Part shown: positions 37,621 through 45,081 of the stretch, in pieces | Layout of the letters: every line of letters begins with the position of its first letter | How positions within the stretch are numbered: position 1 is the stretch's first letter | NCBI GenBank assembly: GCA_963807735.1 | Contig: CAWEDI010000053.1 | Span: 1 to 64,000, forward strand | Direction of reading: 5' to 3' | Length of the DNA stretch: 64,000 nucleotides | Source: Roseiarcus sp963807735 | Lineage (GTDB): Bacteria; Pseudomonadota; Alphaproteobacteria; Rhizobiales; Beijerinckiaceae | Made by a program: the position numbers and the translations under genes | Notes under the pieces: generated by a model | The model's input: only the letters and a program-made list of their open reading frames with translations | What the model was told of the DNA's origin: nothing | Database searches by the model: none

Positions 37621-38814
37621 TCACAGCAGCTTCGCCAGCCGCCACACGCCTTCCTCGATGCGCTCCGTCGACGGCAGCGAATAGGACAGCCGCAGCGTGT
37701 TGGCGCCGCCGCCGTCGGGATGGAACGCCCGGCCCGGCACGAAGGCGACGCCGACTTCCGCAAGCGACCGCTCCAGCAGCGCCGTCGCATCGACGCCGTC
37801 AGGCAGCGTCAGCCACGAGAACAACCCGCCTTCCGGCTGCGTCCAATCAAGTCCTGGGACGTAACGCTCCAGCGCGTCGAGCAGCGCGTCGCGTTTGCGG
37901 CGATAATGCGCGCGCGCGGCGGCGATCAGCGGCGCGAGCCCCGACTCGATGATCGCGAGCATCGCGATCTGGTTGATCGAGGAGACGTGCAGCGCGCTCG
38001 CCTGATTGATGAGCGTCAGCTTGCCAATCAGCGCGCGCGACGCGCAGATCCAGCCGACCCGCATCCCCGGCGCGACCGTCTTCGAGAACGTGCCGAGATG
38101 GACGACGCGGCTGCTTTCGAGATCGCCGTTCGCCGAGACGTCGAGCGCTTGCAGGCTCGGCAAGTCGGCGCCGGAGAAGCGCAGCGCCCGGTAAGCCGCG
38201 TCCTCGATGATCACGGCGCCAAGCTCGCGGGCGAGGCCCAGAGCGTTTTGGCGTTGCTCCAGCGTCAGGCTGAGCCCCGTCGGATTGGCGAAGTCGGGGA
38301 CGAGGTAGAGCGCCTTCACGCCGCCGCCCGCCGCTGCGCGGCCGATATAGGACGCAGGCGTGCGGTTGCCGCCGTCGAGCCGCAATCGGTCATAGCGCGG
38401 CTCGTAGGCGGAAAACGCTTGCAGGGCGCCGAGATAAGTCGGGTATTCGCAAAGCGCGGTGTCGCCGGGCGAGAGCAGCGCCTTGCCAAGGAAATCGAGG
38501 CCCTGCTGCGAGCCGGCGGTGATAAGGATGTTGTCGGGGTGGGCGGGCACGCCGTCGCGCGCCATCTCGGCCGCGATCCAGGCGCGCAACGGCGGATGGC
38601 CCTCGCTGACGCCGTATTGCAGCGCCGCGGCGGGATCACGCAGCGCCTTGGCGTAGGCCGCGCGCGCCGCGTCGGCCGGGAACAGCGCGGGATCGGGCAC
38701 GCCGCCGGCGAACGAGATCACCTCGGGCCGGTCGATCAGCTTCAACAGCTCGCGGATCTCGGAAGCCTTCATGCCCTCCATGCGGCGGGCGAGGCGAGCG
38801 GTCGATGCGGTCAT
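37621..38814 (-). CDS. PLP-dependent aminotransferase, class I (2-aminoadipate/LysN-like)
   Basis: This 397-residue fold-type I aminotransferase starts at ATG 38814, preceded by GGGAGGAGA. The signature segments are SFAGGVPDPALFP, ALQYGVSEGHPPLR, ITAGSQQGLDFLGK and VPDFANPTGLSL. The PLP-lysine is in HLGTFSKTVAPGMRVGW. These match the MocR-type and 2-aminoadipate transaminase group, which accept a broad range of amino acids. It is free-standing with no DNA-binding domain. The physiological substrate is unknown. Confidence 0.9.
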   Translation of the reverse strand: MTASTARLARRMEGMKASEIRELLKLIDRPEVISFAGGVPDPALFPADAARAAYAKALRDPAAALQYGVSEGHPPLRAWIAAEMARDGVPAHPDNILITAGSQQGLDFLGKALLSPGDTALCEYPTYLGALQAFSAYEPRYDRLRLDGGNRTPASYIGRAAAGGGVKALYLVPDFANPTGLSLTLEQRQNALGLARELGAVIIEDAAYRALRFSGADLPSLQALDVSANGDLESSRVVHLGTFSKTVAPGMRVGWICASRALIGKLTLINQASALHVSSINQIAMLAIIESGLAPLIAAARAHYRRKRDALLDALERYVPGLDWTQPEGGLFSWLTLPDGVDATALLERSLAEVGVAFVPGRAFHPDGGGANTLRLSYSLPSTERIEEGVWRLAKLL

Positions 38815-38871
38815 GGCGGTCTCCTCCCGCGATAGATAAGACAGCATTGCTGACCTATTTGCAAGGGCGTC

Positions 38872-39813
38872 TCAGGCTTTCGGCAAAAACTCCGCCCCGC
38901 GCCGGCGCGCAAATTCCTGAAACGCCCGCGCCGCCGGCGACAGCGGCCGGTCGGCGCGATGCAGCACGAACCATTGCCGGACGATGGGCAGGCCGTCGAT
39001 GTCGAGGGTGACGAGCCGCCCGTCGGCGAGTTCGGCGGCGATGGTGTGCGCCGAGATCAGCGCGACGCCGAGCCCCGCCATCACCGCCTGCTTGATCGTC
39101 TCGTTGGAGCCGATCTCAATGCCGGGCTGGGCCTGCCGCACGCCCATGTCGCCGAGGAAGTAATCGAACAGCGAACGCGTGCCGGAGCCGGCCTCACGGA
39201 ACAGGAACGCCTCGCCCTTGAGCGCCTCGCGCTTGAGGCCGTGCAAGCCGGCGAGCCGGTGATCGGGCGGAGCGATGATGACGTAAGGGTGCGGCCCGAT
39301 CAGCGCCTTCTCCACGCTCATGTCGGCGGGCGGGCGTCCGGAAAGCGCGATGTCGGCCTCCTGCGCGCGCAGCAGCGCCATCGTCTCGTCGCGGTTGCCG
39401 ACCAGGAATTTGAGCTCCAGCTTCGGGTGCTCCGCGACGAAGGCGGCGATCAGCCGCGGCGCGAAATATTTGGCCGTCGAGACCGTTGCGACCGCGAGCC
39501 GTCCGCCGCGCCCGTTGCGCAAATCCTCCATCGCCTCGAGCATTTCGCGCACCGCGCGTTCGATGGTCTCGACATGGCCGAGCGCGGCCTCGCCGGCGGC
39601 GTTGAGCTTCAGCCCGCCGGCGGTGCGGGCGAACAACGCCATGCCGATCGCTTCCTCAAGCCCCTTCACCCGCGCCGTCAACGCGGCGGGCGTCATGTTG
39701 AGCGCGTCGGCGGCGGCGACGAGCGAGCCCGCCTCGGTGATCGCCAGCAGCGTCCGCAACTGCGCCAGCGTGATTTGGCGGTCGCGAGCTTCGTCGAAGG
39801 CGGTGGGTCTCAT
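38872..39813 (-). CDS. cbbR: LysR-type regulator of the Calvin cycle operon, CbbR
   Basis: This is a 313-residue LysR regulator. It has an N-terminal winged helix (TLAQLRTLLAITEAGSLVAA to ARVKGLEEAIG) and a periplasmic-binding-like effector domain (RGGRLAVATVSTAKYFAPRL). It is divergent from cbbF, as CbbR normally is, and should activate the operon in response to Calvin-cycle metabolites or redox state while repressing itself. The ATG at 39813 was chosen; a TTG at 39828 would place the start inside the likely operator. Confidence 0.93.
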   Translation of the reverse strand: MRPTAFDEARDRQITLAQLRTLLAITEAGSLVAAADALNMTPAALTARVKGLEEAIGMALFARTAGGLKLNAAGEAALGHVETIERAVREMLEAMEDLRNGRGGRLAVATVSTAKYFAPRLIAAFVAEHPKLELKFLVGNRDETMALLRAQEADIALSGRPPADMSVEKALIGPHPYVIIAPPDHRLAGLHGLKREALKGEAFLFREAGSGTRSLFDYFLGDMGVRQAQPGIEIGSNETIKQAVMAGLGVALISAHTIAAELADGRLVTLDIDGLPIVRQWFVLHRADRPLSPAARAFQEFARRRGAEFLPKA

Positions 39814-39823
39814 GAGTCCCGCA

Positions 39824-39838
39824 TTCAATGGAATTGAA
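39824..39838. promoter_or_regulatory. Likely CbbR operator
   Basis: TTCAAT-GGA-ATTGAA is a perfect inverted repeat and contains the LysR core T-N11-A. It lies in the cbbR-cbbF intergenic space, close to the cbbR start, where autoregulatory CbbR sites are usually found. A further AT-rich patch (AAATTTAATTCAGTTTTC, about 39848-39865) towards cbbF may hold the activation site. Confidence 0.6.
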
Positions 39839-39927
39839 GGGACAGGAAATTTAATTCAGTTTTCTTTGAGGCGGAAGCCGATATCGTCACGACCCAAGAG
39901 AGCATCAAAACTTAAGGGAGGTCGCCA

Positions 39928-40960
39928 ATGGATGCGCCAGGCCGCGAACTCCAGACGTTCTTGGCGGAGACCGCGCCGCCCGATCTCGCCGATACGCTGG
40001 CCGCGATCGCCGCCACCTCGCGATCGGTCGCCGCGCATATCCGGCGCGGCGCACTCGCCGGCGCGCTCGGAGCGGCTGTCGGGGTCAACAGCGACGGCGA
40101 TTCCCAGAAAGAGCTCGACCTGTTCGCCGACGACGCGTTCGAGCGGGGTTTGCGCGAAACCTCGGTGCGGGCGCTCGCGTCCGAAGAGCGCGCCGGGATC
40201 GCGCCGATCGCGGCTGACGGCCGGTTCTTGGTGGCGCTCGATCCGCTCGACGGCTCCTCCAACATTGACGTCAATATGACGATCGGCACGATCTTCTCGG
40301 TGCTCGACGCCCCGGCGCACGACCCGATTTCCGAGGCCGATTTCCTGCAACCCGGTCACGCGCAGCGCGCCGCCGGCATCGTGCTCTACGGCCCACAGAC
40401 GACGTTCGTGTTCACCACCGGCGCCGGGACGCACGCGGCGACGCTGGACCCCGCGACCTCGCGCTATTTCGTGACTCACGCAGAATCTTTCCGTGCCCGA
40501 GGCGCGCTACGAGTTCGCCATCAACATGGCGAACTCGCGACACTGGCCGCAGCCGATCAAGGCCTATGTCGACGATCTGCTGATGGGCGCCGACGGCCCG
40601 CGGCGCAAGGATTTCAACATGCGGTGGGTCGCCTCGATGGCCGCCGACGCCCATCGCGTGCTGATGCGCGGCGGCATCTATCTCTATCCCGACGACGCGC
40701 GGCCCGGCTACGGCCGCGGCCGGTTGCATCTTCTCTACGAAGCCAACCCGGTTGCGTTCCTGATCGAACAAGCGGGCGGGCTCGCCATCGACGGCGTCAA
40801 TCGCATCCTCGACCTCGGAGTCAGCGAGCTGCACGCGCGCACGCCGCTGATTTTCGGCTCGACCGACAAGGTGGAGACGGTGCGCGATTATTTCCTCGAC
40901 GGCCATCGCTCGGCGGCGCGCGCGCCGCTGTTCGGCCGGCGCGGATTGTGGCGGGTCTGA
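39928..40960 (+). pseudogene. cbbF: Fructose-1,6-bisphosphatase, class I (cbbF), frameshifted
   Basis: This Calvin-cycle enzyme removes the 1-phosphate of fructose-1,6-bisphosphate. The first frame runs from ATG 39928 (AAGGGAGG before it) and holds the metal/phosphate motif DPLDGSSNID. It loses similarity after TSRYFV near 40473. The rest (LTQNLSVPEARYEFAINMAN and onward to RGLWRV) lies one frame over and ends at 40960. Joined, they give about 343 residues, the normal length. One extra base around 40474 explains it. It may be a sequencing error, a true lesion, or compensated by another FBPase. Confidence 0.88.
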
Positions 40961-40969
40961 GGGGCAACC

Positions 40970-41845
40970 ATGTCGGTCAAACATCCGATCATCGCCATCA
41001 CCGGATCGTCAGGCGCGGGCACGACCTCGGTCAAGCGCACGTTCGAGCAGATCTTTCGTCGCGAGAAGATTGACGCGGTCTATATCGAGGGCGACGCGTT
41101 TCATCGCTGGGATCGCACCGAAATGCGCGAGAAGATGAAGGAAGCGGCAACGCGCGGCGACCATCATTACAGCCATTTCGGCCCCGACGCGAACCTGTTC
41201 GAGGAACTCGACCGCACGTTCTCCGACTACGCCAAGACCGGGACCGGGCTCACCCGCACCTACATCCATGACGCGGAGGAGGCGGAGATTCATGGCGCAG
41301 CGCCGGGAACGTTCACCTCGTGGCGAAAGTTCGAGCCGGGGTCGGATCTGCTGTTCTACGAAGGTCTGCACGGCTGCGTGCAGGCGGGAGAAGTCGACGT
41401 CTCCAAGCATGTCGATCTGAAGATCGGCGTCGTGCCGGTCATCAACCTCGAATGGATCCAGAAGCTGCATCGCGACAAGGCGTCGCGCGGCTATTCGACC
41501 GAGGCGGTGACCGACACCATCCTGCGGCGCATGCCCGACTTCGTCAACTATATCTGTCCGCAGTTCACCAAGACCGACATCAACTTCCAGCGCGTGCCGA
41601 CGGTCGACACCTCCAATCCGTTCATCGCGCGCTGGATTCCGACGCCCGACGAATCGATCGTCGTCATCCGCTTCCGCGACCCGCACGGCATCGACTTTCC
41701 TTATCTGCTGTCGATGATTGACGGCTCGTTCATGAGCCGCGCCAACTCCATCGTCATCCCCGGCGGCAGATTGGACTTGGCGATGCAACTGATCCTGACC
41801 CCGATGATACTCAAACTGATCGAGCGGCGTCGCCGCGCCCTCTGA
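40970..41845 (+). CDS. cbbP: Phosphoribulokinase (class I, bacterial)
   Basis: This 291-residue kinase makes ribulose-1,5-bisphosphate from ribulose-5-phosphate and ATP, the committed step before RuBisCO. The P-loop GSSGAGTTS is at 12-20. IEGDAFHRWDR and FYEGLHGCV follow, as in octameric proteobacterial enzymes, which are allosterically activated by NADH. It starts 10 bases after cbbF (GGGGCAACC precedes the ATG) and is followed 18 bases later by cbbL. Confidence 0.96.
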   Translation: MSVKHPIIAITGSSGAGTTSVKRTFEQIFRREKIDAVYIEGDAFHRWDRTEMREKMKEAATRGDHHYSHFGPDANLFEELDRTFSDYAKTGTGLTRTYIHDAEEAEIHGAAPGTFTSWRKFEPGSDLLFYEGLHGCVQAGEVDVSKHVDLKIGVVPVINLEWIQKLHRDKASRGYSTEAVTDTILRRMPDFVNYICPQFTKTDINFQRVPTVDTSNPFIARWIPTPDESIVVIRFRDPHGIDFPYLLSMIDGSFMSRANSIVIPGGRLDLAMQLILTPMILKLIERRRRAL

Positions 41846-41863
41846 CCGACCAAGGAGAGCCCG

Positions 41864-43324
41864 ATGAATATTGAAGTTTCGCAGACCGTCAAAGGCAAGG
41901 ACCGCTACCGTTCCGGCGTGATGGAATATCGCAAAATGGGCTACTACGAGCCCGAGTACACGCCGAAGGACACCGACATCATTGCCCTGTTCCGCATCAC
42001 CCCACAGGACGGCGTCGATCCGATCGAAGCGGCGGCGGCGGTTGCGGGCGAATCCTCGACCGCGACGTGGACGGTTGTGTGGACCGACCGTTTGACGGCT
42101 TGCGAGAAATACCGCGGCAAAGCCTATCGCGTCGATCCCGTGCCCAACGCGCCCGGGCAGTATTTCGCCTATATCGCCTACGATCTCGACCTGTTCGAAC
42201 CGGGATCGATCGCCAACCTCACCGCGTCGATTATCGGCAACGTGTTCGGCTTCAAACCGTTGAAGGCGCTCCGGCTCGAAGACATGCGGCTGCCGGTCGC
42301 TTATGTGAAGACCTTTCAGGGGCCGGCGACGGGCATCATTGTCGAGCGCGAGCGGCTCGACAAGTTCGGTCGCCCGCTGCTCGGCGCGACCGTCAAGCCC
42401 AAGCTCGGCCTCTCTGGACGAAACTACGGACGCGTCGTCTACGAGGCGCTGAAGGGCGGTCTCGATTTCACCAAGGACGACGAGAACATCAACTCGCAGC
42501 CGTTCATGCACTGGCGCGACCGTTTCCTCTACTGCATGGAGGCGGTCAACAAGGCGCAGGCCGCGACCGGGGAGATCAAGGGCACTTATCTGAACGTCAC
42601 CGCCGGCACGATGGAGGACATGTACGAGCGCGCCGAATTCGCCCGCGATCTCGGCTCCGTCATCATCATGATCGATCTCGTGATCGGCTACACGGCGATC
42701 CAATCGATGGCGAAATGGGCGCGCAAGAACGATATGATTCTGCACCTGCATCGCGCCGGACACGGCACGTACACCCGGCAGAAGTCGCACGGCGTCTCGT
42801 TCCGCGTCATCTCCAAATGGATGCGGCTCGCCGGCGTCGACCACATCCACGCCGGAACGGTCGTCGGCAAACTCGAAGGCGATCCGGCGACGACGCGCGG
42901 CTTCTATGACATCCTGCGCGAGAACTTCAACCCGCTTTGCCTGGAGCATGGCGTGTTCTTCGACCAGGCCTGGGCCTCGCTCAACAAGGTCATGCCGGTC
43001 GCGTCCGGAGGCATTCACGCCGGACAGATGCACCAGCTTCTCGACCATCTGGGCGAGGACGTGGTGCTGCAATTCGGCGGCGGCACGATCGGCCATCCCG
43101 GCGGCATCCAGGCCGGCGCCATTGCGAACCGCGTCGCGCTGGAGGCCATGATCTTCGCCCGCAATTCCGGGCGCGACTACGTTCACGAAGGCCCGACCAT
43201 TCTTGCCGAAGCGGCCAAGACCTGCACGCCGCTGCGCCAAGCCCTCGATGTTTGGGGCGACGTGACGTTCAACTACGCCTCGACCGATCAGCTCGACTTC
43301 GTCCCGACGCCGAGCGTGGCTTAA
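41864..43324 (+). CDS. cbbL: RuBisCO large subunit, form IC (red type)
   Basis: This 486-residue catalytic subunit fixes CO2 on ribulose-1,5-bisphosphate. Catalytic Lys178 lies in ATVKPKLGLSGRNYGR. The carbamylated Lys204 and metal ligands D206 and E207 lie in GGLDFTKDDENINSQPF. Loop 6 is TVVGKLEGD. The N-terminal KDRYRSGVMEYRKMGYYEP and the cbbX gene downstream mark it as red-type form IC. CAAGGAGAGCCCG precedes the ATG. It is followed by an unusually long 159-base gap with a hairpin before cbbS. Confidence 0.98.
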   Translation: MNIEVSQTVKGKDRYRSGVMEYRKMGYYEPEYTPKDTDIIALFRITPQDGVDPIEAAAAVAGESSTATWTVVWTDRLTACEKYRGKAYRVDPVPNAPGQYFAYIAYDLDLFEPGSIANLTASIIGNVFGFKPLKALRLEDMRLPVAYVKTFQGPATGIIVERERLDKFGRPLLGATVKPKLGLSGRNYGRVVYEALKGGLDFTKDDENINSQPFMHWRDRFLYCMEAVNKAQAATGEIKGTYLNVTAGTMEDMYERAEFARDLGSVIIMIDLVIGYTAIQSMAKWARKNDMILHLHRAGHGTYTRQKSHGVSFRVISKWMRLAGVDHIHAGTVVGKLEGDPATTRGFYDILRENFNPLCLEHGVFFDQAWASLNKVMPVASGGIHAGQMHQLLDHLGEDVVLQFGGGTIGHPGGIQAGAIANRVALEAMIFARNSGRDYVHEGPTILAEAAKTCTPLRQALDVWGDVTFNYASTDQLDFVPTPSVA

Positions 43325-43386
43325 GAAATTCCCGCGACGCGGCGCGCTTGTCCTTGGCGGGGCGAAGGGCGGCGCGTTCGGGGCGC

Positions 43387-43433
43387 GAGGGGAGGTTCGC
43401 TCATCAACGTCCGATAGGCGTGAGCCTCCCCTC
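43387..43433 (+). other. Stable hairpin in the cbbL-cbbS spacer
   Basis: Arms GAGGGGAGG (43387-43395) and CCTCCCCTC (43425-43433) pair perfectly. Pairing extends inward by about five more pairs, including wobbles (TTCGC with GTGAG). There is no T-run after it, so it is not a standard terminator. It sits 50 bases before the cbbS start and could protect the 3' end of a processed cbbL message or tune the L:S ratio. Confidence 0.6.
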
Positions 43434-43483
43434 AACATTCTCTCAGGCGTCCGCACCCTTCCTCATCTGACATCGAGGCAAAT

Positions 43484-43900
43484 ATGCGCATCACACAGGG
43501 CTGCTTCTCGTTCCTCCCCGATCTGACCGACGATCAGATTCTCGTGCAGGTCCAATATTGTCTCGACAACGGCTGGGCGGTGAATCTGGAATACACCGAC
43601 GACCCGCATCCCCGGAACACCTATTGGGAGATGTGGGGCCTGCCGATGTTCGATCTGAAGGACGCCAAGGGCGTGCTGATCGAACTGGCCAAGTGCCGCG
43701 AACTGCACGGCGACGAATACATCCGCCTTTCCGCGTTCGACAGCACGCATACGATCGAGTCGTTGCGTATCTCGTTCATCGTCAACCGGCCGAAGAACGA
43801 GGAGGGCTTCCGGCTCGAACGCACGGAAGCCCGCGGCCGCAATCAACGCTATGCGACGCGCGCCTATTCGCTCGACCGGCCCGAAGGAAAGCGCTACTGA
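43484..43900 (+). CDS. cbbS: RuBisCO small subunit, form IC
   Basis: This 138-residue small subunit opens MRITQGCFSFLPDLTDDQI and contains YWEMWGLPMFDLKDA, as red-type subunits do. The C-terminal extension (ARAYSLDRPEGKRY) forms the central beta-barrel of red-type enzymes. The start follows ATCGAGGCAAAT. It overlaps cbbX by one base (TGATG). Confidence 0.97.
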   Translation: MRITQGCFSFLPDLTDDQILVQVQYCLDNGWAVNLEYTDDPHPRNTYWEMWGLPMFDLKDAKGVLIELAKCRELHGDEYIRLSAFDSTHTIESLRISFIVNRPKNEEGFRLERTEARGRNQRYATRAYSLDRPEGKRY

Positions 43901-44787
43901 TGACTGACGCGCCGGCGCCGACGAAAGTCAATCTTGCCGAAGAGTTCGACCGCTCCGGCGTCGGACCCGTCCTCAAACAGCTTGACGACGAGTTGATCGG
44001 CCTCGCGCCGGTCAAACAACGTATCCGCGAGATCGCGGCGCTGTTGCTAGTCGATCGCGTGCGGCAGAAGTTCGGGTTGATCGCCGAGGCGCCGACGCTG
44101 CACATGAGCTTTACCGGCAATCCCGGCACCGGCAAGACGACGGTGGCGAGCCGGATGTCGGAAATCCTGCACAAGCTCGGCTATGTCCGGCGCGGGCATC
44201 TGGTCTCGGTCACGCGCGACGATCTGGTCGGCCAGTACATCGGCCACACCGCGCCCAAGACCAAGGAAATCTTGAAAAAGGCGATGGGCGGGGTGCTGTT
44301 CATCGACGAGGCCTACTACCTCTACAAGGCCGAGAACGAACGCGATTACGGGCAGGAGTTGATCGAGATCCTGTTACAGGTGATGGAGAACAACCGCGAC
44401 GATCTCGTCGTCATTCTCGCCGGCTACGCCGACAAGATGGACAAGTTCTTCCAATCAAACCCGGGCTTCCGCTCGCGCGTGGCGCATCACATCGACTTTC
44501 CCGACTACGGCGACGACGAGTTGTTGGCGATCGCCGACGGCATGCTCGGCAAGCTGCACTACAAGCTGAGCCCGGCGGCGCGGCGCGCGTTGGCGGAATA
44601 TATCCCGATCCGTCGCGCGCAGCCGCATTTCGCCAATGCGCGCTCCATTCGCAATGCGCTCGATCGCGCGCGGCTGCGGCAGGCCAACCGATGTTTCGCC
44701 GCCGGCGTCGAGATTGATCTGGAGGCGCTGGTGACGATCGAGGCCGAGGACATCCGACAAAGCCGGGTGTTCGCAAAAGTTGGTTGA
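43900..44787 (+). CDS. cbbX: Red-type RuBisCO activase CbbX
   Basis: This 295-residue AAA+ protein frees red-type RuBisCO of inhibitory sugar phosphates by pulling on the large-subunit C-terminus. Walker A is GNPGTGKTT at 73-81, Walker B VLFIDEAYYLY, and the arginine-finger region follows NPGFRSRVAHHIDFPDY. Translation is coupled to cbbS. The gene is the last of the cbb operon: cbbT, cbbA and cbbE are not next to it, unlike in many relatives. Confidence 0.97.
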   Translation: MTDAPAPTKVNLAEEFDRSGVGPVLKQLDDELIGLAPVKQRIREIAALLLVDRVRQKFGLIAEAPTLHMSFTGNPGTGKTTVASRMSEILHKLGYVRRGHLVSVTRDDLVGQYIGHTAPKTKEILKKAMGGVLFIDEAYYLYKAENERDYGQELIEILLQVMENNRDDLVVILAGYADKMDKFFQSNPGFRSRVAHHIDFPDYGDDELLAIADGMLGKLHYKLSPAARRALAEYIPIRRAQPHFANARSIRNALDRARLRQANRCFAAGVEIDLEALVTIEAEDIRQSRVFAKVG

Positions 44788-44842
44788 CGGCTTTTGCGAT
44801 TTGCCGAAAGTGAGTCCCGTTGGTTGGCGCACGACCATATGT

Positions 44843-44950
44843 CGTCATGGCCGGGCTTGTCCCGGCCATCCACGCGGCGCCGATGCAGCAAGCCATCAAC
44901 GCTTGCAGCGCTTCACGCCGTGGATGCCCGGGACAAGCCCCGGCATGACG
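44843..44950. repeat. REP-like inverted pair (family 1), cluster B
   Basis: ATGGCCGGG-CTTGT-CCCGGCCAT (44847-44869) faces the slightly imperfect ATGCCCGGG-ACAAG-CCCCGGCAT (44924-44946). It lies just after the cbb operon, within the 294-base interval before the phosphoesterase gene, and may act as the 3' end of the cbb transcript. Confidence 0.8.
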
Positions 44951-45040
44951 GCAGTGGGCGTCGCGATTTTGCTTCAGTGGGTCGTTCCCGCTGAGTTTCG
45001 TATCGCCCTGCGCCGACCCGCCGACCTTCAATCACCGAGA

Positions 45041-45071
45041 GATGGATGGCTTCGCTTCGCTCGCCATGACG
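45041..45071. repeat. Short palindromic repeat of a third type
   Basis: GATGGATGGCTTCGCTTCGC continues to CTCGCCATGACG. The sequence has ATGGC/GCCAT arms and tandem TTCGC units, a form frequently seen as dispersed repeats in Rhizobiales. It sits 11 bases beyond the end of the phosphoesterase gene. Confidence 0.45.
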
Positions 45072-45081
45072 AACTCGCGGG

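Noticed and set aside
40472..40495. Programmed frameshifting in cbbF
   Set aside because: No slippery heptamer, prfB-like Shine-Dalgarno spacing or downstream stem was visible. A one-base error or lesion is simpler, though not excluded.
41009..43456. Open frame of 815 codons on the minus strand across cbbP and cbbL
   Set aside because: It is exactly antisense to two well-recognised enzymes, has no ribosome site or recognisable motif, and reflects the codon bias of high-GC genes.
44788..45081. CRISPR-like array after the cbb operon
   Set aside because: There are only two facing palindromes and one unrelated repeat, with no regular direct repeats or spacers; these are REP-type elements.
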